The position numbers and the translations under genes are program-made. The notes beneath the pieces were generated by a model. That model searched no databases. It was not told where the DNA came from and worked only from the letters and a program-made list of their open reading frames with translations. Below, one piece after another: positions 22,600 through 34,290 of a stretch of 64,000 nucleotides of DNA (within the stretch, counting starts at the first letter, position 1; every line of letters starts with the position of its first letter). Source of the DNA: Moniliophthora roreri (Eukaryota > Basidiomycota > Agaricomycetes > Agaricales > Marasmiaceae); the NCBI GenBank assembly GCA_001466705.2, contig LATX02000207.1, positions 248,001 to 312,000 of the forward strand, written 5' to 3'.

Positions 22600-23545
22600 G
22601 AGCTCCTAGAACCATTTGGTTTCCTCAATGGGAGTGTGGAATGTCCTTGGAGTACAAGGAGACTAAAAGTTGCTGAAAAGCTGCTCAGCGAAGGCATTCA
22701 GATTGCTGGTGGGCAAACTAAACCTGGCTTTCGACTCCCAAAAAGAGTTGGACAAGAACTGCCCCAAACTGGAAATTTTCAGAACAGCCTTGCCACCCAT
22801 TTTGCTGGGTCCTACTAACACCTGTCAACCCTCCGCGCAACACCAGCGACAGGTCCCTTTGCCCTAACTTTCACCATGCCCCAACACCAAACCCTCTGCC
22901 CGACTCCAACAACCCTTTTCCCTAACTCTCTGCCCTGACTGGGCCGACTCCATACACTCTGCCCAACTCCAACAGGCCCACAACCCAGGCTTTCATGACG
23001 TTGACGTGCTCCTCAGGCTAGCGTATGAGACATCAGTGAAAAGGCGAATTTACACGACATGGGTTTTACTCACTGCGAGTGTATCATGCGTCGTCTTATT
23101 CTTCTTTAAGTGACCTGATATGTCAGAAGGATGTAAGCTCTCTGATGATGACGAGAAGAGAGTAGCATGTACCATGAGATGACTCAATTCACCGCATTCC
23201 TTCTTCAATTCCCCATTCATGCCCTGCGGTATCTTGAAGTATCTTGTCATCGTGAGAAATAAGACTGGTACTGAGTCGAGAGGACATCAGGGATATAGAG
23301 AGTCCAAAGGGAGGAAACTTGACGAGGATAGGTGAGGGACCGAAATGTGTGGGCATGGTGGTGGTTAGAAGGAAAGAAGCAAGCACGGGAAAGTTTGGGA
23401 CACAACAATTTGTGAGCGGAAATGCGCACCGACCTTGAACCACCAAACTACCACCATGTTTTTGTTTTTTTCTGAGTTATTCTCTGAAACGGCTTACAGT
23501 TCTAGATCAAGATGAAAAGAGGACATTGTATGTATGTTGTCAGAT
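22600..23545. other. No gene recognised; inverted ccctctgccc words
   Basis: The segment 22860-22990 contains several ccctctgccc/aactc words. They are the reverse complement of the gggcagaggg words at 21715-21765, so another inverted-repeat arrangement spans the 1-kb element. Otherwise only short open frames are visible. Confidence 0.4.
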
Positions 23546-23547
23546 GA

Positions 23548-23614
23548 ACGTCAGAATTCTCCGAATTTGTCGAATAGCGTCTGATGACGTTTGATAGCGT
23601 CCATTGACATCTCG
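23548..23614. repeat. Orphan terminal repeat of the TCAGACG family
   Basis: Reverse-complemented, this reads CCCAACGAGATGTCAATGG and continues with TCAGACG-type words. It matches the left terminus at 21085 better than that element's own right end does. It may be a fragment of a second element, or the outer end of a composite. Confidence 0.6.
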
Positions 23615-23810
23615 TTGGGGGTTATGCATTATAATCTATGGGCTATAACCCCACTAACTGTACATAACCACTGTCACTTATCAAACCCTACCATAACCAG
23701 TTATGATTTCCTACCAATCTGCCAAGAATCGTTGTGTCAAATCACCGACTTCATAAACAGCTAGCAAAGAGTCACGACGAATCACAGGTGATATAACCGC
23801 CCCCACTTTG

Positions 23811-23913
23811 GTCACACTGAACGCATTGAAGGGCAGTAGGACAGCAGCATGAGGCAGACCGGGGCATATGGGCTACTGCTGTCCTACTGCCCCGGTCAAT
23901 GCGTCCAGTGTCA
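23811..23913. repeat. Long hairpin-forming inverted repeat
   Basis: The arms are about 36 bp (23811-23847 and 23876-23913), separated by 28 bp. The inner 17 bp (GGGCAGTAGGACAGCAG) pair perfectly, and the outer part (ACGCATTGA) also pairs. Flanking ataaccc words on both sides suggest a MITE. Confidence 0.75.
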
Positions 23914-24367
23914 TAACCCCTATAACTGGGAACCCCTAGGTATGTGGGGGTGTTCACGGGTCTTGGGCATCTTGGGCGTTGTCCCAGGGGTATACCGGCT
24001 TGTCGTTTTGTGCAATGGAGGTTCCTGTGTTGACAGCGGCATATTGGTCATCTGTTCGCTGACAAAAGGATAACCAGCTATAACTGACATATAATAAGAG
24101 TCTGCTGGTGCATATACCACATGTTTCTGACATCAATGGAGATTGGGTGTTGTAACAAGGATTCTCATTGGGTTGCTATTTATTTTCGCATGCAATTGAT
24201 GCTGCATGCTGCATTCCACCTGTCGAATGAGTTCATATGTAATATATAAGACTGTAAGCTGTGACTTGCGAGTTACATTTGTCTGGTGTCTGACTGTCCT
24301 TCTATTCACTTAGGTGCATGCTGTCTTCGTGCTCTTTGGCCATTAGCTGACATTTCTACAGGCCAAA

Positions 24368-26266
24368 ATGTTGAACCCGACACTCTTGCTATCACACTGC
24401 ATAAACATGCTCATACTTCCCTTCACACATGCTTTCCCTCATTCGACAGCTCTTACAGAATGGAGAATCGATGACCAAGTGTCAGAGACAATTCAGAAGA
24501 CATGGATAAGCCCCTCTGACATTTTGACCATACTTCTCGTCATTGGTGGCGATGTTATTTTGAAAGCTTTGGCACAAGTATCTGGAAGAAGTCTGGTACC
24601 CATGGCCTTCAGTTTTGGCTGGGTAGCCTATTCACTCAACACTTTTGTCACCATTTGTGGAGACGGTCGTCTCATGCCACTGGCTGATTACTCTGTGAAC
24701 CTCATTGTTCTGGGTCGGAGTCAGCACAATTATCGGTATGATAATTATTCCTGGGTACTTGGCTGGCTTTTCCGCGACTTTGAGTTCACTGCTCAGCAGA
24801 GCATGGTTCCTTATGTTGCTCTTCATATTGTTGTATTTGAACCTTCAGACAGGGGGGAGGGAAATTTTTTTTTTTTGTACATGGGGTTGAATTTTTTTTA
24901 AGGACTGTTGCGGTGAACCAACCAACCACTGACTACCATATATGGAAGGTAGTTCACATGACATCACCAGTGCTAAGTAGCAAGCACCTGACTAGCGCTG
25001 GTCCTCTTCCCCCTTCGCATTAGCTAGGTTCAGCGAAGTGCAAGCACAATATACTGAAGTCTGCAGTAGAATGTTTCAAACTGTTTGTAAGGTTCATCTA
25101 CATTATATTCTAGGTACAGGAGCCCAAGCAAGCAACTGCAAATCTCTAGGAATTGATATCTGCTAAGATCTAAGGATAGTATGTTTATCCAGGGTGTAAG
25201 TTGGTTCAAGAAGGCATATAATGTAACCCTATTATGGAGAACTCCCAGTCCTATACAGCTGAACCACCACAAACCCTTAAAATACCTGTGAGTGAGCCCC
25301 AAGGACCATGGGTGGGCAGGAAACCGATCTGGACCAGCATTCAAAAGGCATATAGGAGCAAATTTGAGTCTTTCTGCTATGAAGGTGGTCATAAAAGAAC
25401 CTTTGGTTACTGAGAAAGTGTTCAAAATTTGAAAAAAAAATTGGCTCAAAAATTTTTTTAAGCTGGCCATCAGGCAACCAACCAACTGTCCCAGTGTTCC
25501 AGAAACATGGCCCGCCTCCCCTCTGCCTTCAGAGTCTAAGACTCTAGGAGTTCCAGACCTCAACAGGTATTGGTGGCTTGGTGTAGTAACAATTACAGTA
25601 CAGCTTGGCTGTTCTGCCATTCCTTTTGGTTTACATGGGGATTGAAGTATTCTCCTTGTCACTGCTGCAGGTACCATCCTTGCATTGGCCACTGGAGCAC
25701 TTCCCCAGTGGCGGCAGGAAAAATGGAATTGTCGAAGGCAAACAAGCAAAACCTTCTTTCTTACCTGTGGCAATGGCACATGCACTGTGATGGCCATCAT
25801 CAGTAATGGCAAAGGTCCTGATCTTCAAGATCTTGCTGCAGGAGTGGAATCACCCATGATTGGCTGCCCTGGTCCAGGCTATGATCCATGCATTTATGGC
25901 ATTTCTAGAGCATTCCTGGTCACACAGGCTGCATGTCTACTGCTGCTGGTATTATGGGTAATATTACTATTTACTGTAACCAGCATTAAACAGCATGGAT
26001 GGTACCTGCTTCTAGTTGGTGGCCTGGGAATGCTACAAAATGCATTTGTTGCTGGTGCCCGTTGGTCTATGGGCACCACTGGCATCCATCTCACAAAGAT
26101 CCAGGAGTTTGGTGGCCCGAAAGTGATGCATGTTATCATGGACTTTGAGATGGCATATCTGCAGCTTGGCAGGCCACTTTTGGATGAGTTTTTCCCTGAA
26201 AATCTATGTGAAGCTGAGGTGAAATGGTGGGCTGGTGATTGGATGCAATATGATCAACAACAATGA
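24368..26266 (+). pseudogene. Polytopic membrane protein, split by a transposon
   Basis: The two halves form one protein of an uncharacterised fungal membrane-protein family, recognised from motifs such as SPSDILTILLVIGGDV, FSFGWVAYS, SWVLGWLFRDFE, ATGALPQWRQEKW and LTCGNGTCTVM. The first half is 24368-24849, the second about 25526-26266, ending DWMQYDQQQ. A 676-bp hAT-type element lies between them, and joining across the 8-bp target duplication restores the frame. In addition, a Trp codon is TGA at about 25641 (in GLHGD-stop-SILLVTAAG). Hydrophobic segments occur in both halves. The gene is dead twice over. Its CG-poor composition matches the surrounding decayed zone. The cellular role is unknown. 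Confidence 0.75.
24850..25525. mobile_element. Non-autonomous hAT-type element inside the membrane-protein gene
   Basis: The left terminus is CAGGGGGGAGGG. The right terminus, reverse-complemented, is CAGAGGGGAGGC. The 8-bp target duplication is CCTTCAGA (24842-24849 and 25526-25533). Runs of A/T forming ttaaaaattttttt-type words lie subterminally, as in the element at 5502. There is no transposase. Confidence 0.85.
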
Positions 26267-26269
26267 GAT

Positions 26270-26960
26270 ATGTATGGTGCAAGGGGGAGGTAGACTGTGG
26301 TTCCATGACATGTGGTCAATTGATTGGTTGCCTTTAGTGGTCCTTAAAATTTTTTTCATAGGTCCAGACCACTATTTGGCCCAGAAATGATGTATCTGAT
26401 ATGAAATCAAGCCTTCTTTAGTAAATTTGACACATTTACAATGCAAGACAATCCCACTGGTAAATTTTTGATGGCTGATGCAATTTTCTAGAAAGTCAGA
26501 ACTCATTAGTGCACAATTATACATCCATTGAGTGAAACTAACTTGTGTTGAAGACAATGATGATGGTAATGCACCACAGTCAAGGAAGTAAGTTTTTGGC
26601 AAAGTAATGACAGTATTCAGTAGCTGTTTTGCAAGGACAACAGGGTTTCTTTTGACAGAAAGCTCAATTCGACAAAAGCTTTAATCTTTAGTATTATGCA
26701 TAATCATTTGATTATTAATATGCAATATATATGTATATGTTTAGAATCTACTTGACTAGAGCTACATAACAGTACTGGAGCTATAATATCTGACATTGTT
26801 TTATAGCTAGCATATATAATAATAGTATAATATGTATTGCTAGGTGTATACGCCATACTAGGGCTTGGTAGAGGAGCTGTAAAATAGGTAATTTGAGTTA
26901 ATACATTCTGTTAGATTACAGAATGACTCCCCTGTGATTTGGGAGCACAGGAATTCCAAA
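26270..26960. other. AT-rich, no gene; possible element end
   Basis: The region begins with caagggggagg and contains ccttaaaatttttttcata near 26340, resembling the hAT-type family ends at 5502 and 24850. No matching right terminus was found. No coding sequence is recognised. Confidence 0.4.
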
Positions 26961-26966
26961 AAGCAT

Positions 26967-27300
26967 TGCATTAATAGGTAAACAGCCTGTATGCACAGAA
27001 TATAGTATTGGTATCATTCATATGAATTTTCCTGATAACCATTCCTTTGTATACCTATAAAACCTATCTCTACTCTGAAATGACCTTTTCCCAGTGATTT
27101 CAGTGCTATAATAATAGGTAAACAACCTGTATATGTAGAATATGGTATTGACACTACTTATATGAATTTTCCTAGTAACTATTCTTTCACTCTCATGATC
27201 TTGTATCTTTATCAAACTCATTTTCACTCTAAAATAACCTTTACCCAGTGATTTGGTACTATAATAAACAGATAAATAGCCTGTATATGCATAATATGGA
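26967..27300. repeat. Tandem repeat, about 140-150 bp unit, 2.3 copies
   Basis: Units start near 26967, 27107 and 27257, each with ata-ggtaaacagcctgtat-like sequence. This is followed by tatgaattttcct and then ccagtgattt. Units diverge by scattered substitutions. No coding sense was found. Confidence 0.7.
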
Positions 27301-27405
27301 TATTTTGGCTTTATGCAATCTGGTACATGCCTTATGATGGTTATAGGAGTATTCTGTATGGTGAATATGGTAGATTGAGTGTCCTAGTATATAGGAAAAT
27401 AGATT

Positions 27406-29548
27406 TAGAAGCCAATTTCATTGGGTATTGGTGGATATATGAGCAAAATACTGAAAAACTCAAAATAAGGTGTTGGATGGTACTGTATGGGATCTATTGA
27501 TGCTAGACCTTACTCCTCATAGCTGGAGCATCCTATATATGCTTGAATGTTAGAGACAGCAGTCTGGGGGTCTAGTATTTTTTCCTGGATCATGTTAGTA
27601 ACTAACCAGTTCTACCTGGCAGACACTCTCTCAAGCTTTAGACAAAAGGTAAGAGTGAAGATGAATCTATTACTGGCTAGAAATAAACAACTAAAGGCTG
27701 AAGTACAATCCTAATTAGCTACCTAATATATACCTACTAGCCTCATGTATGGGTGTTGTAAGTAAAACAGTGTCTACTCATGTACATAGTTGTTCTGATT
27801 ATTAAATAATGCCCATCACATGTGTTGTAGTCCAGAATTGAAAGACATATGTGATACATAGTGCATACATGTGTTAAATAAATCACATGGGGTTGGGCCT
27901 CATTGAGGTGGGAGCTGAACCTGAAGTAGATACTTGCATGAAATCTATATTACAAAAAAATACGAGGTGGAGACATAAGATTTTTCTAGAATAAAGAATT
28001 TTCCAGCTCCTAGAGGGATGTAGTAGGATAACAGATAAGATTGCTCAGATCCCTCAAAGCATATGACACTCTGAGGGGTTTATATATTGAATAGCTTTGT
28101 ATACAGCCTACATAAACACAGTGCCTGCTTGTTGCCCTGCCTCTGGCAGGCTCCTCACAGGCTCACACTACTGCTAAAAAATCTTAATACAGTAGCTCAT
28201 ATTAAGTTATTGGTCATGTAATAGGAAAAACAGGACTTGTTGGGAAGTGGGTCAGCATAATCTGCTGACAAGAATGAATTTGAAATCTGCACACACACAA
28301 ACTTGAAGGTGCCTTGCCTTTGGCTCGGCCCCTTTACATTTCATTTGGATATGTGGGAAAGTTTGCTGAACCTTCTCCCAAGAATTCAACCAATCAGTAT
28401 TGCACAGTTCTGATGTAGAAATAATATAAGGCTTCAATTCAATAAGAGATAGTCAACTTACTTTGACACTAGTAGAGAATGGACACTTGAGCAGTGAAAA
28501 ACAAGGCAAGAACAGCTACACATCATGCCAAGCCACCAGCAAGTCATGTTTCATTTTGTGGGAGTATTTCCATGATGGTGACCACTCAAATTTCCTTCAA
28601 TATACATGAAAAACTGATAAAGGACAAATTCAAATAAAATTGAACTTGTAAAAATAAGCAACCTCTAATACTTATATGTTACTATCTACTGAGGCCAGCA
28701 TGGTAGTGGTTTGACAAAAGTGAAGAACATATTAAAGGATGAGTCCTCTAACAAGAGACTATTACTGACAAGAGTATTGAACCATTGGAAGCTGAAACAA
28801 ATTGAGGTGATTTTGTCAAAAACCAAGATGTAACAAGAGATGAAGGCAGAGATGTATCAATAGAAAATAGGACAGTGATTCTGGAAATGAACACAGAAAT
28901 GAGAGGCAAAGACAAGAAAGTGAAAGATGTTTGGTATTGTAGATGAAATTACTTATTGTTACGTTACTTGCGCAGCAACGACAACAACTCAACAACCACT
29001 TTGACGTAGCGGCGCTAAGTTGACAAAAGAGTCGAGTTTGAGTTTGAGTTCTCTAGCTTGCGCTAAAGGTCTCAGAGATCGGTCGTTATGAGCAAGAGTC
29101 CAAAGGATTAACTAGGTCAAGCTAAGGTAGCTTAGACCCTCAAACTATCTACTTATACAACGATTGTAGTCTACTAGTTGTACACAAACTGCTAGTGCGA
29201 CATTGTTTGTTTAGTAAATAGAGTGTGCCTTTGACTACATGATAAATAAGAGAATGACATCAGAAGTGATGTCGAGGAAGTAAAAATAAATATGATGATA
29301 CAATAAGCGACGTCAGGAATGACATCACATCATAAATAGAAAGAGAAAGAAACGAATAGAATAATGACATCATCCCGATGTCACGAATGACACAATGATG
29401 ACGTCTTAAATATGGAGATAGGCATGAAGTCGAAAAGAGGAGCTGGGAATGTGGATGTGTCCAGATGTTAATGAGAAGCATAGGTAAAAAGAGGAAAATA
29501 GCGCTCAAGAGCGCTTAAGTGTTCAAGCAGTGAATTTGAAAGTAAAAA
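27406..29548. repeat. 2,143-bp direct repeat, first copy (ends at N)
   Basis: The sequence from tagaagccaatttc to gaaagtaaaaa recurs unchanged 2,144 bases downstream, as far as I compared by eye. It ends abruptly at the single N (29549). Content is AT-rich non-coding sequence plus a truncated LTR from 28957. The perfect identity and the N suggest overlapping contig ends rather than a biological duplication. Confidence 0.9.
28957..29548. mobile_element. LTR, truncated at the N (copy of 31101-31741)
   Basis: Same sequence as the first 592 bp of the solo LTR at 31101. It is cut off at the N before its 3' terminus, so it is probably the same locus represented twice. Confidence 0.75.
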
Positions 29549-29549
29549 N

Positions 29550-31692
29550 TAGAAGCCAATTTCATTGGGTATTGGTGGATATATGAGCAAAATACTGAAA
29601 AACTCAAAATAAGGTGTTGGATGGTACTGTATGGGATCTATTGATGCTAGACCTTACTCCTCATAGCTGGAGCATCCTATATATGCTTGAATGTTAGAGA
29701 CAGCAGTCTGGGGGTCTAGTATTTTTTCCTGGATCATGTTAGTAACTAACCAGTTCTACCTGGCAGACACTCTCTCAAGCTTTAGACAAAAGGTAAGAGT
29801 GAAGATGAATCTATTACTGGCTAGAAATAAACAACTAAAGGCTGAAGTACAATCCTAATTAGCTACCTAATATATACCTACTAGCCTCATGTATGGGTGT
29901 TGTAAGTAAAACAGTGTCTACTCATGTACATAGTTGTTCTGATTATTAAATAATGCCCATCACATGTGTTGTAGTCCAGAATTGAAAGACATATGTGATA
30001 CATAGTGCATACATGTGTTAAATAAATCACATGGGGTTGGGCCTCATTGAGGTGGGAGCTGAACCTGAAGTAGATACTTGCATGAAATCTATATTACAAA
30101 AAAATACGAGGTGGAGACATAAGATTTTTCTAGAATAAAGAATTTTCCAGCTCCTAGAGGGATGTAGTAGGATAACAGATAAGATTGCTCAGATCCCTCA
30201 AAGCATATGACACTCTGAGGGGTTTATATATTGAATAGCTTTGTATACAGCCTACATAAACACAGTGCCTGCTTGTTGCCCTGCCTCTGGCAGGCTCCTC
30301 ACAGGCTCACACTACTGCTAAAAAATCTTAATACAGTAGCTCATATTAAGTTATTGGTCATGTAATAGGAAAAACAGGACTTGTTGGGAAGTGGGTCAGC
30401 ATAATCTGCTGACAAGAATGAATTTGAAATCTGCACACACACAAACTTGAAGGTGCCTTGCCTTTGGCTCGGCCCCTTTACATTTCATTTGGATATGTGG
30501 GAAAGTTTGCTGAACCTTCTCCCAAGAATTCAACCAATCAGTATTGCACAGTTCTGATGTAGAAATAATATAAGGCTTCAATTCAATAAGAGATAGTCAA
30601 CTTACTTTGACACTAGTAGAGAATGGACACTTGAGCAGTGAAAAACAAGGCAAGAACAGCTACACATCATGCCAAGCCACCAGCAAGTCATGTTTCATTT
30701 TGTGGGAGTATTTCCATGATGGTGACCACTCAAATTTCCTTCAATATACATGAAAAACTGATAAAGGACAAATTCAAATAAAATTGAACTTGTAAAAATA
30801 AGCAACCTCTAATACTTATATGTTACTATCTACTGAGGCCAGCATGGTAGTGGTTTGACAAAAGTGAAGAACATATTAAAGGATGAGTCCTCTAACAAGA
30901 GACTATTACTGACAAGAGTATTGAACCATTGGAAGCTGAAACAAATTGAGGTGATTTTGTCAAAAACCAAGATGTAACAAGAGATGAAGGCAGAGATGTA
31001 TCAATAGAAAATAGGACAGTGATTCTGGAAATGAACACAGAAATGAGAGGCAAAGACAAGAAAGTGAAAGATGTTTGGTATTGTAGATGAAATTACTTAT
31101 TGTTACGTTACTTGCGCAGCAACGACAACAACTCAACAACCACTTTGACGTAGCGGCGCTAAGTTGACAAAAGAGTCGAGTTTGAGTTTGAGTTCTCTAG
31201 CTTGCGCTAAAGGTCTCAGAGATCGGTCGTTATGAGCAAGAGTCCAAAGGATTAACTAGGTCAAGCTAAGGTAGCTTAGACCCTCAAACTATCTACTTAT
31301 ACAACGATTGTAGTCTACTAGTTGTACACAAACTGCTAGTGCGACATTGTTTGTTTAGTAAATAGAGTGTGCCTTTGACTACATGATAAATAAGAGAATG
31401 ACATCAGAAGTGATGTCGAGGAAGTAAAAATAAATATGATGATACAATAAGCGACGTCAGGAATGACATCACATCATAAATAGAAAGAGAAAGAAACGAA
31501 TAGAATAATGACATCATCCCGATGTCACGAATGACACAATGATGACGTCTTAAATATGGAGATAGGCATGAAGTCGAAAAGAGGAGCTGGGAATGTGGAT
31601 GTGTCCAGATGTTAATGAGAAGCATAGGTAAAAAGAGGAAAATAGCGCTCAAGAGCGCTTAAGTGTTCAAGCAGTGAATTTGAAAGTAAAAA
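29550..31692. repeat. 2,143-bp direct repeat, second copy
   Basis: Identical partner of 27406-29548. This copy continues without a break into unique sequence on its right and therefore carries the complete LTR. Confidence 0.9.
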
Positions 31693-31741
31693 AAGGAAAA
31701 GATTGAAAGAAAAGATAGTCTGTGAGCATACGATTGTAACA
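31101..31741. mobile_element. Solo LTR, CpG-rich (young)
   Basis: This starts TGTTACGTTACTTGCGCAGC and ends CGATTGTAACA, the classic TG...CA with inverted TGTTAC/GTAACA. Perfect 5-bp target duplication CTTAT (31096-31100 and 31742-31746). No internal retrotransposon sequence lies between flanks, so it is a solo LTR left by recombination. It holds roughly 30 CG dinucleotides in 641 bp, while the surroundings have almost none. Confidence 0.85.
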
Positions 31742-33747
31742 CTTATGAGGCATGTGAAGTTATACATATATAGGTATTCACTAGTGTTGATAATTTTGTT
31801 CATATGGGTCTTGTCATATACAGCTGAACCTTCAGGTTTAGCAATAATGAAGGCATGTTTTCCATAACACTACTTCTTTTTTAAGATTTATGTTCTTATA
31901 AACCTTGATTCCAGTCTATATATTTTTCCATTATTCTAATTGTATAATTTCTTGACTTTTCATTTCTCTATTTCTGTAAAATTTTCATATAACCTATAAT
32001 TTAATATCATATTGGGGTCTTTTGGTCTTGGAGTGGCAGAGTATTTCCTATGAAACTCAGCAATCACTTCTTCTGTTTCTTTGAGATTGCTTTGTGGTTC
32101 CTATGTATTTTCTTCATTAGGTTCGCCTTTTCAATTGACCAAATATTCTAACTGTCTACTCTTTAATCTGCTATCTAATACTTCTTCTAGTTCATACTTC
32201 TTTCCTTCCAAATCTTCAATAGAAGATGGAGGTGGTTTTACTTGACCAGAAAACTCTGGAGGATGATGTGGAGTAAGGAGACATTTGTTGAAGACCAGAT
32301 GAATCTTCTATTCCTTGGTAATATGATGACACTCCAATTTTCTTGATTATGTCAAAGGGTCCAAAGTGTTTATCATCAAGTTTACTAGCAAATCTCTTGC
32401 TCTTGATGTTGATTACTTCTATATAGACTTTATCTCCAACTTCATGGATATTGCCCATTATTTAAGCAGAATGGCATTTAACCAGTGCTTGAGTGTACCT
32501 TATTGTTATAAGCAAATTAAGCAATAGACAGCTAGTCTGCCCAATCATCTTGTTGATAATTGATGTAAATTCTAAGGTATTTTTCAATTTCCTGATTCAT
32601 TCATTCAGTCTGTCCATCAGTCTGTGGATGATAGGCTGTGAATATATTTGCTGTTATTCCTAAGATCTTGAAGAGTGCTCTTATAAATTTAGAGTTGAAT
32701 TGAGTGCCTTTATCACAAATGATCTTTTGGGATAATCCATGTTACTTGAAGATATTGTCTACATATAGACATGCTGTGCCTTCTGATGTGATTTGTTGCA
32801 TACAAAGAAGACTTTCTTTGTCAATCTGTTGATGACTACCATGATTATATCAAAACCTTTTTGTTTAGAAAGTGGGCCTATGAAATCCATTGATATTATT
32901 TCCCATGCTCTTGTTAGAATTTCATTTGACTGTAATGGTGCAGCTAGTTTCCCTCTTCTTGGTTTAGACTTTTGGCATCTTTCACATCCACCTGTATATT
33001 ACTTCATATTAAGATTTATCTTAGGCCACCAATAATCACAGGTGATTTGTTCTAGTGTTTTGAATCTACCCAGATGTCCTTTAATTGGTATATCATAATG
33101 TGATTTAATTATGTCTTCTTGGAGTTTTGCATTTATAAGCATGTAAATCTGGTCTTTCCATGTAACAATTCTATCATTTTCTTTCTATTCTTTTTCCATT
33201 CTATTAAGAGCAATTTGACTATTGAATCTCAATCTTCAATCTTTTTGATCTGAGTGATTATATCATTATCTGTTGTGATTGCTGCTTGATATAATCTTTG
33301 GAAAAGTTCTGGTTTAAGTAAAATGATGTTTTGATTGTCATCTACCCCTTTCTTATGTCCTTGTTGTCTTAACAAAAGATTAGCCTTTGTCATTTGCTTT
33401 CTGGGCTTATGATGGAATGTGAAATGATAATCTTGCACCACAGTGATCCATCTAGCTTGTCTTTAGTTTAGGTCTTGAGGCTTTCAGAAGTATTTGAGAC
33501 TCTTGTGATCTGACAAATCTCAAATTCTTTGGTGCTTCCTAATAGGCGTTGCTTCTATTCCTTTAGTGCCATGGATAATTACAAGCAATTCCTTATAATA
33601 AATCTCATAACTATGTTCTATTTCATTCAACATATGAGAAAGAAACATTACTGGTTTCTATTTATTGTCTTGGAACTGCAAAAGTATTGCACTTATAGTG
33701 AAATCCAAAGAATCTGCTTTTGACTCTAAACTGATCTTTGTAATTTG

Positions 33748-34290
33748 AAATAGCACACAAAGTTATACACCAAACAAACTTTTCATGTATTCACAATTAG
33801 AGGGGGCAGAGTTACTTGAGTATATATGAACATCTAGCTGTCTTTATATACTGTCTATGGAATATATCTTCAAGAAAATATAAATAATGTCTGATAATTC
33901 AGGAAATAACAAAAGAGTGATGGAGATGCTAAAAGAGGGAATATTTGGATGTCATAGAGTCTGGCCACTAGGGTATTCAACCATATCTGCACAGGTATCT
34001 ACTTCTCTGGGCACTCTGGACTCTATAATTGGTATTCTCTCTTTTCTAGGTTGGGTATCTATGAGCAGATGGATGTATCCATCCTGTACTCTTACAGCAT
34101 TTCCTTTTCCAGCATCCACAAGTCTGCAGAGGCCTAGATGCTAAAGTTTCTGAGGTTGAAACATGCTGTTACCATTCCTATCTCCTTCAACAATGCATTC
34201 TTGGTCTGAGTTGGGACTTCTAATGCATTAAATATTTATTGTATGTCTCATTCTATATGTAAGTATCAGCTGTCCTTCAGAAACTTTTTT
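33748..34290. repeat. Dispersed repeat nested in the gypsy element, copy 1
   Basis: This aligns directly with 44365-44883 over about 520 bp (shared words include gagggggcagagttacttga and gggaatatttggatgtcat). It breaks the continuity between RT and RNase H of the host retroelement, so it inserted after it. The insertion probably extends to about 34820. No coding function is recognised. Confidence 0.7.

Noticed and set aside
25030..25812. 260-codon minus-strand open frame
   Set aside because: It overlaps the hAT element and the antisense of the membrane-protein pseudogene, with no motif and mixed composition. It is open by chance in CG-poor sequence.
26967..27300. Possible CRISPR-like array
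   Set aside because: The units are long (140-150 bp), diverged and without spacers, and the genome is eukaryotic.
26280..27355. Candidate hAT-type element starting caagggggagg with an 8-bp repeat gtatggtg at 26272 and 27356
   Set aside because: The sequence before the right-hand repeat does not match the left terminus in reverse complement, so the 8-bp match may be coincidence.
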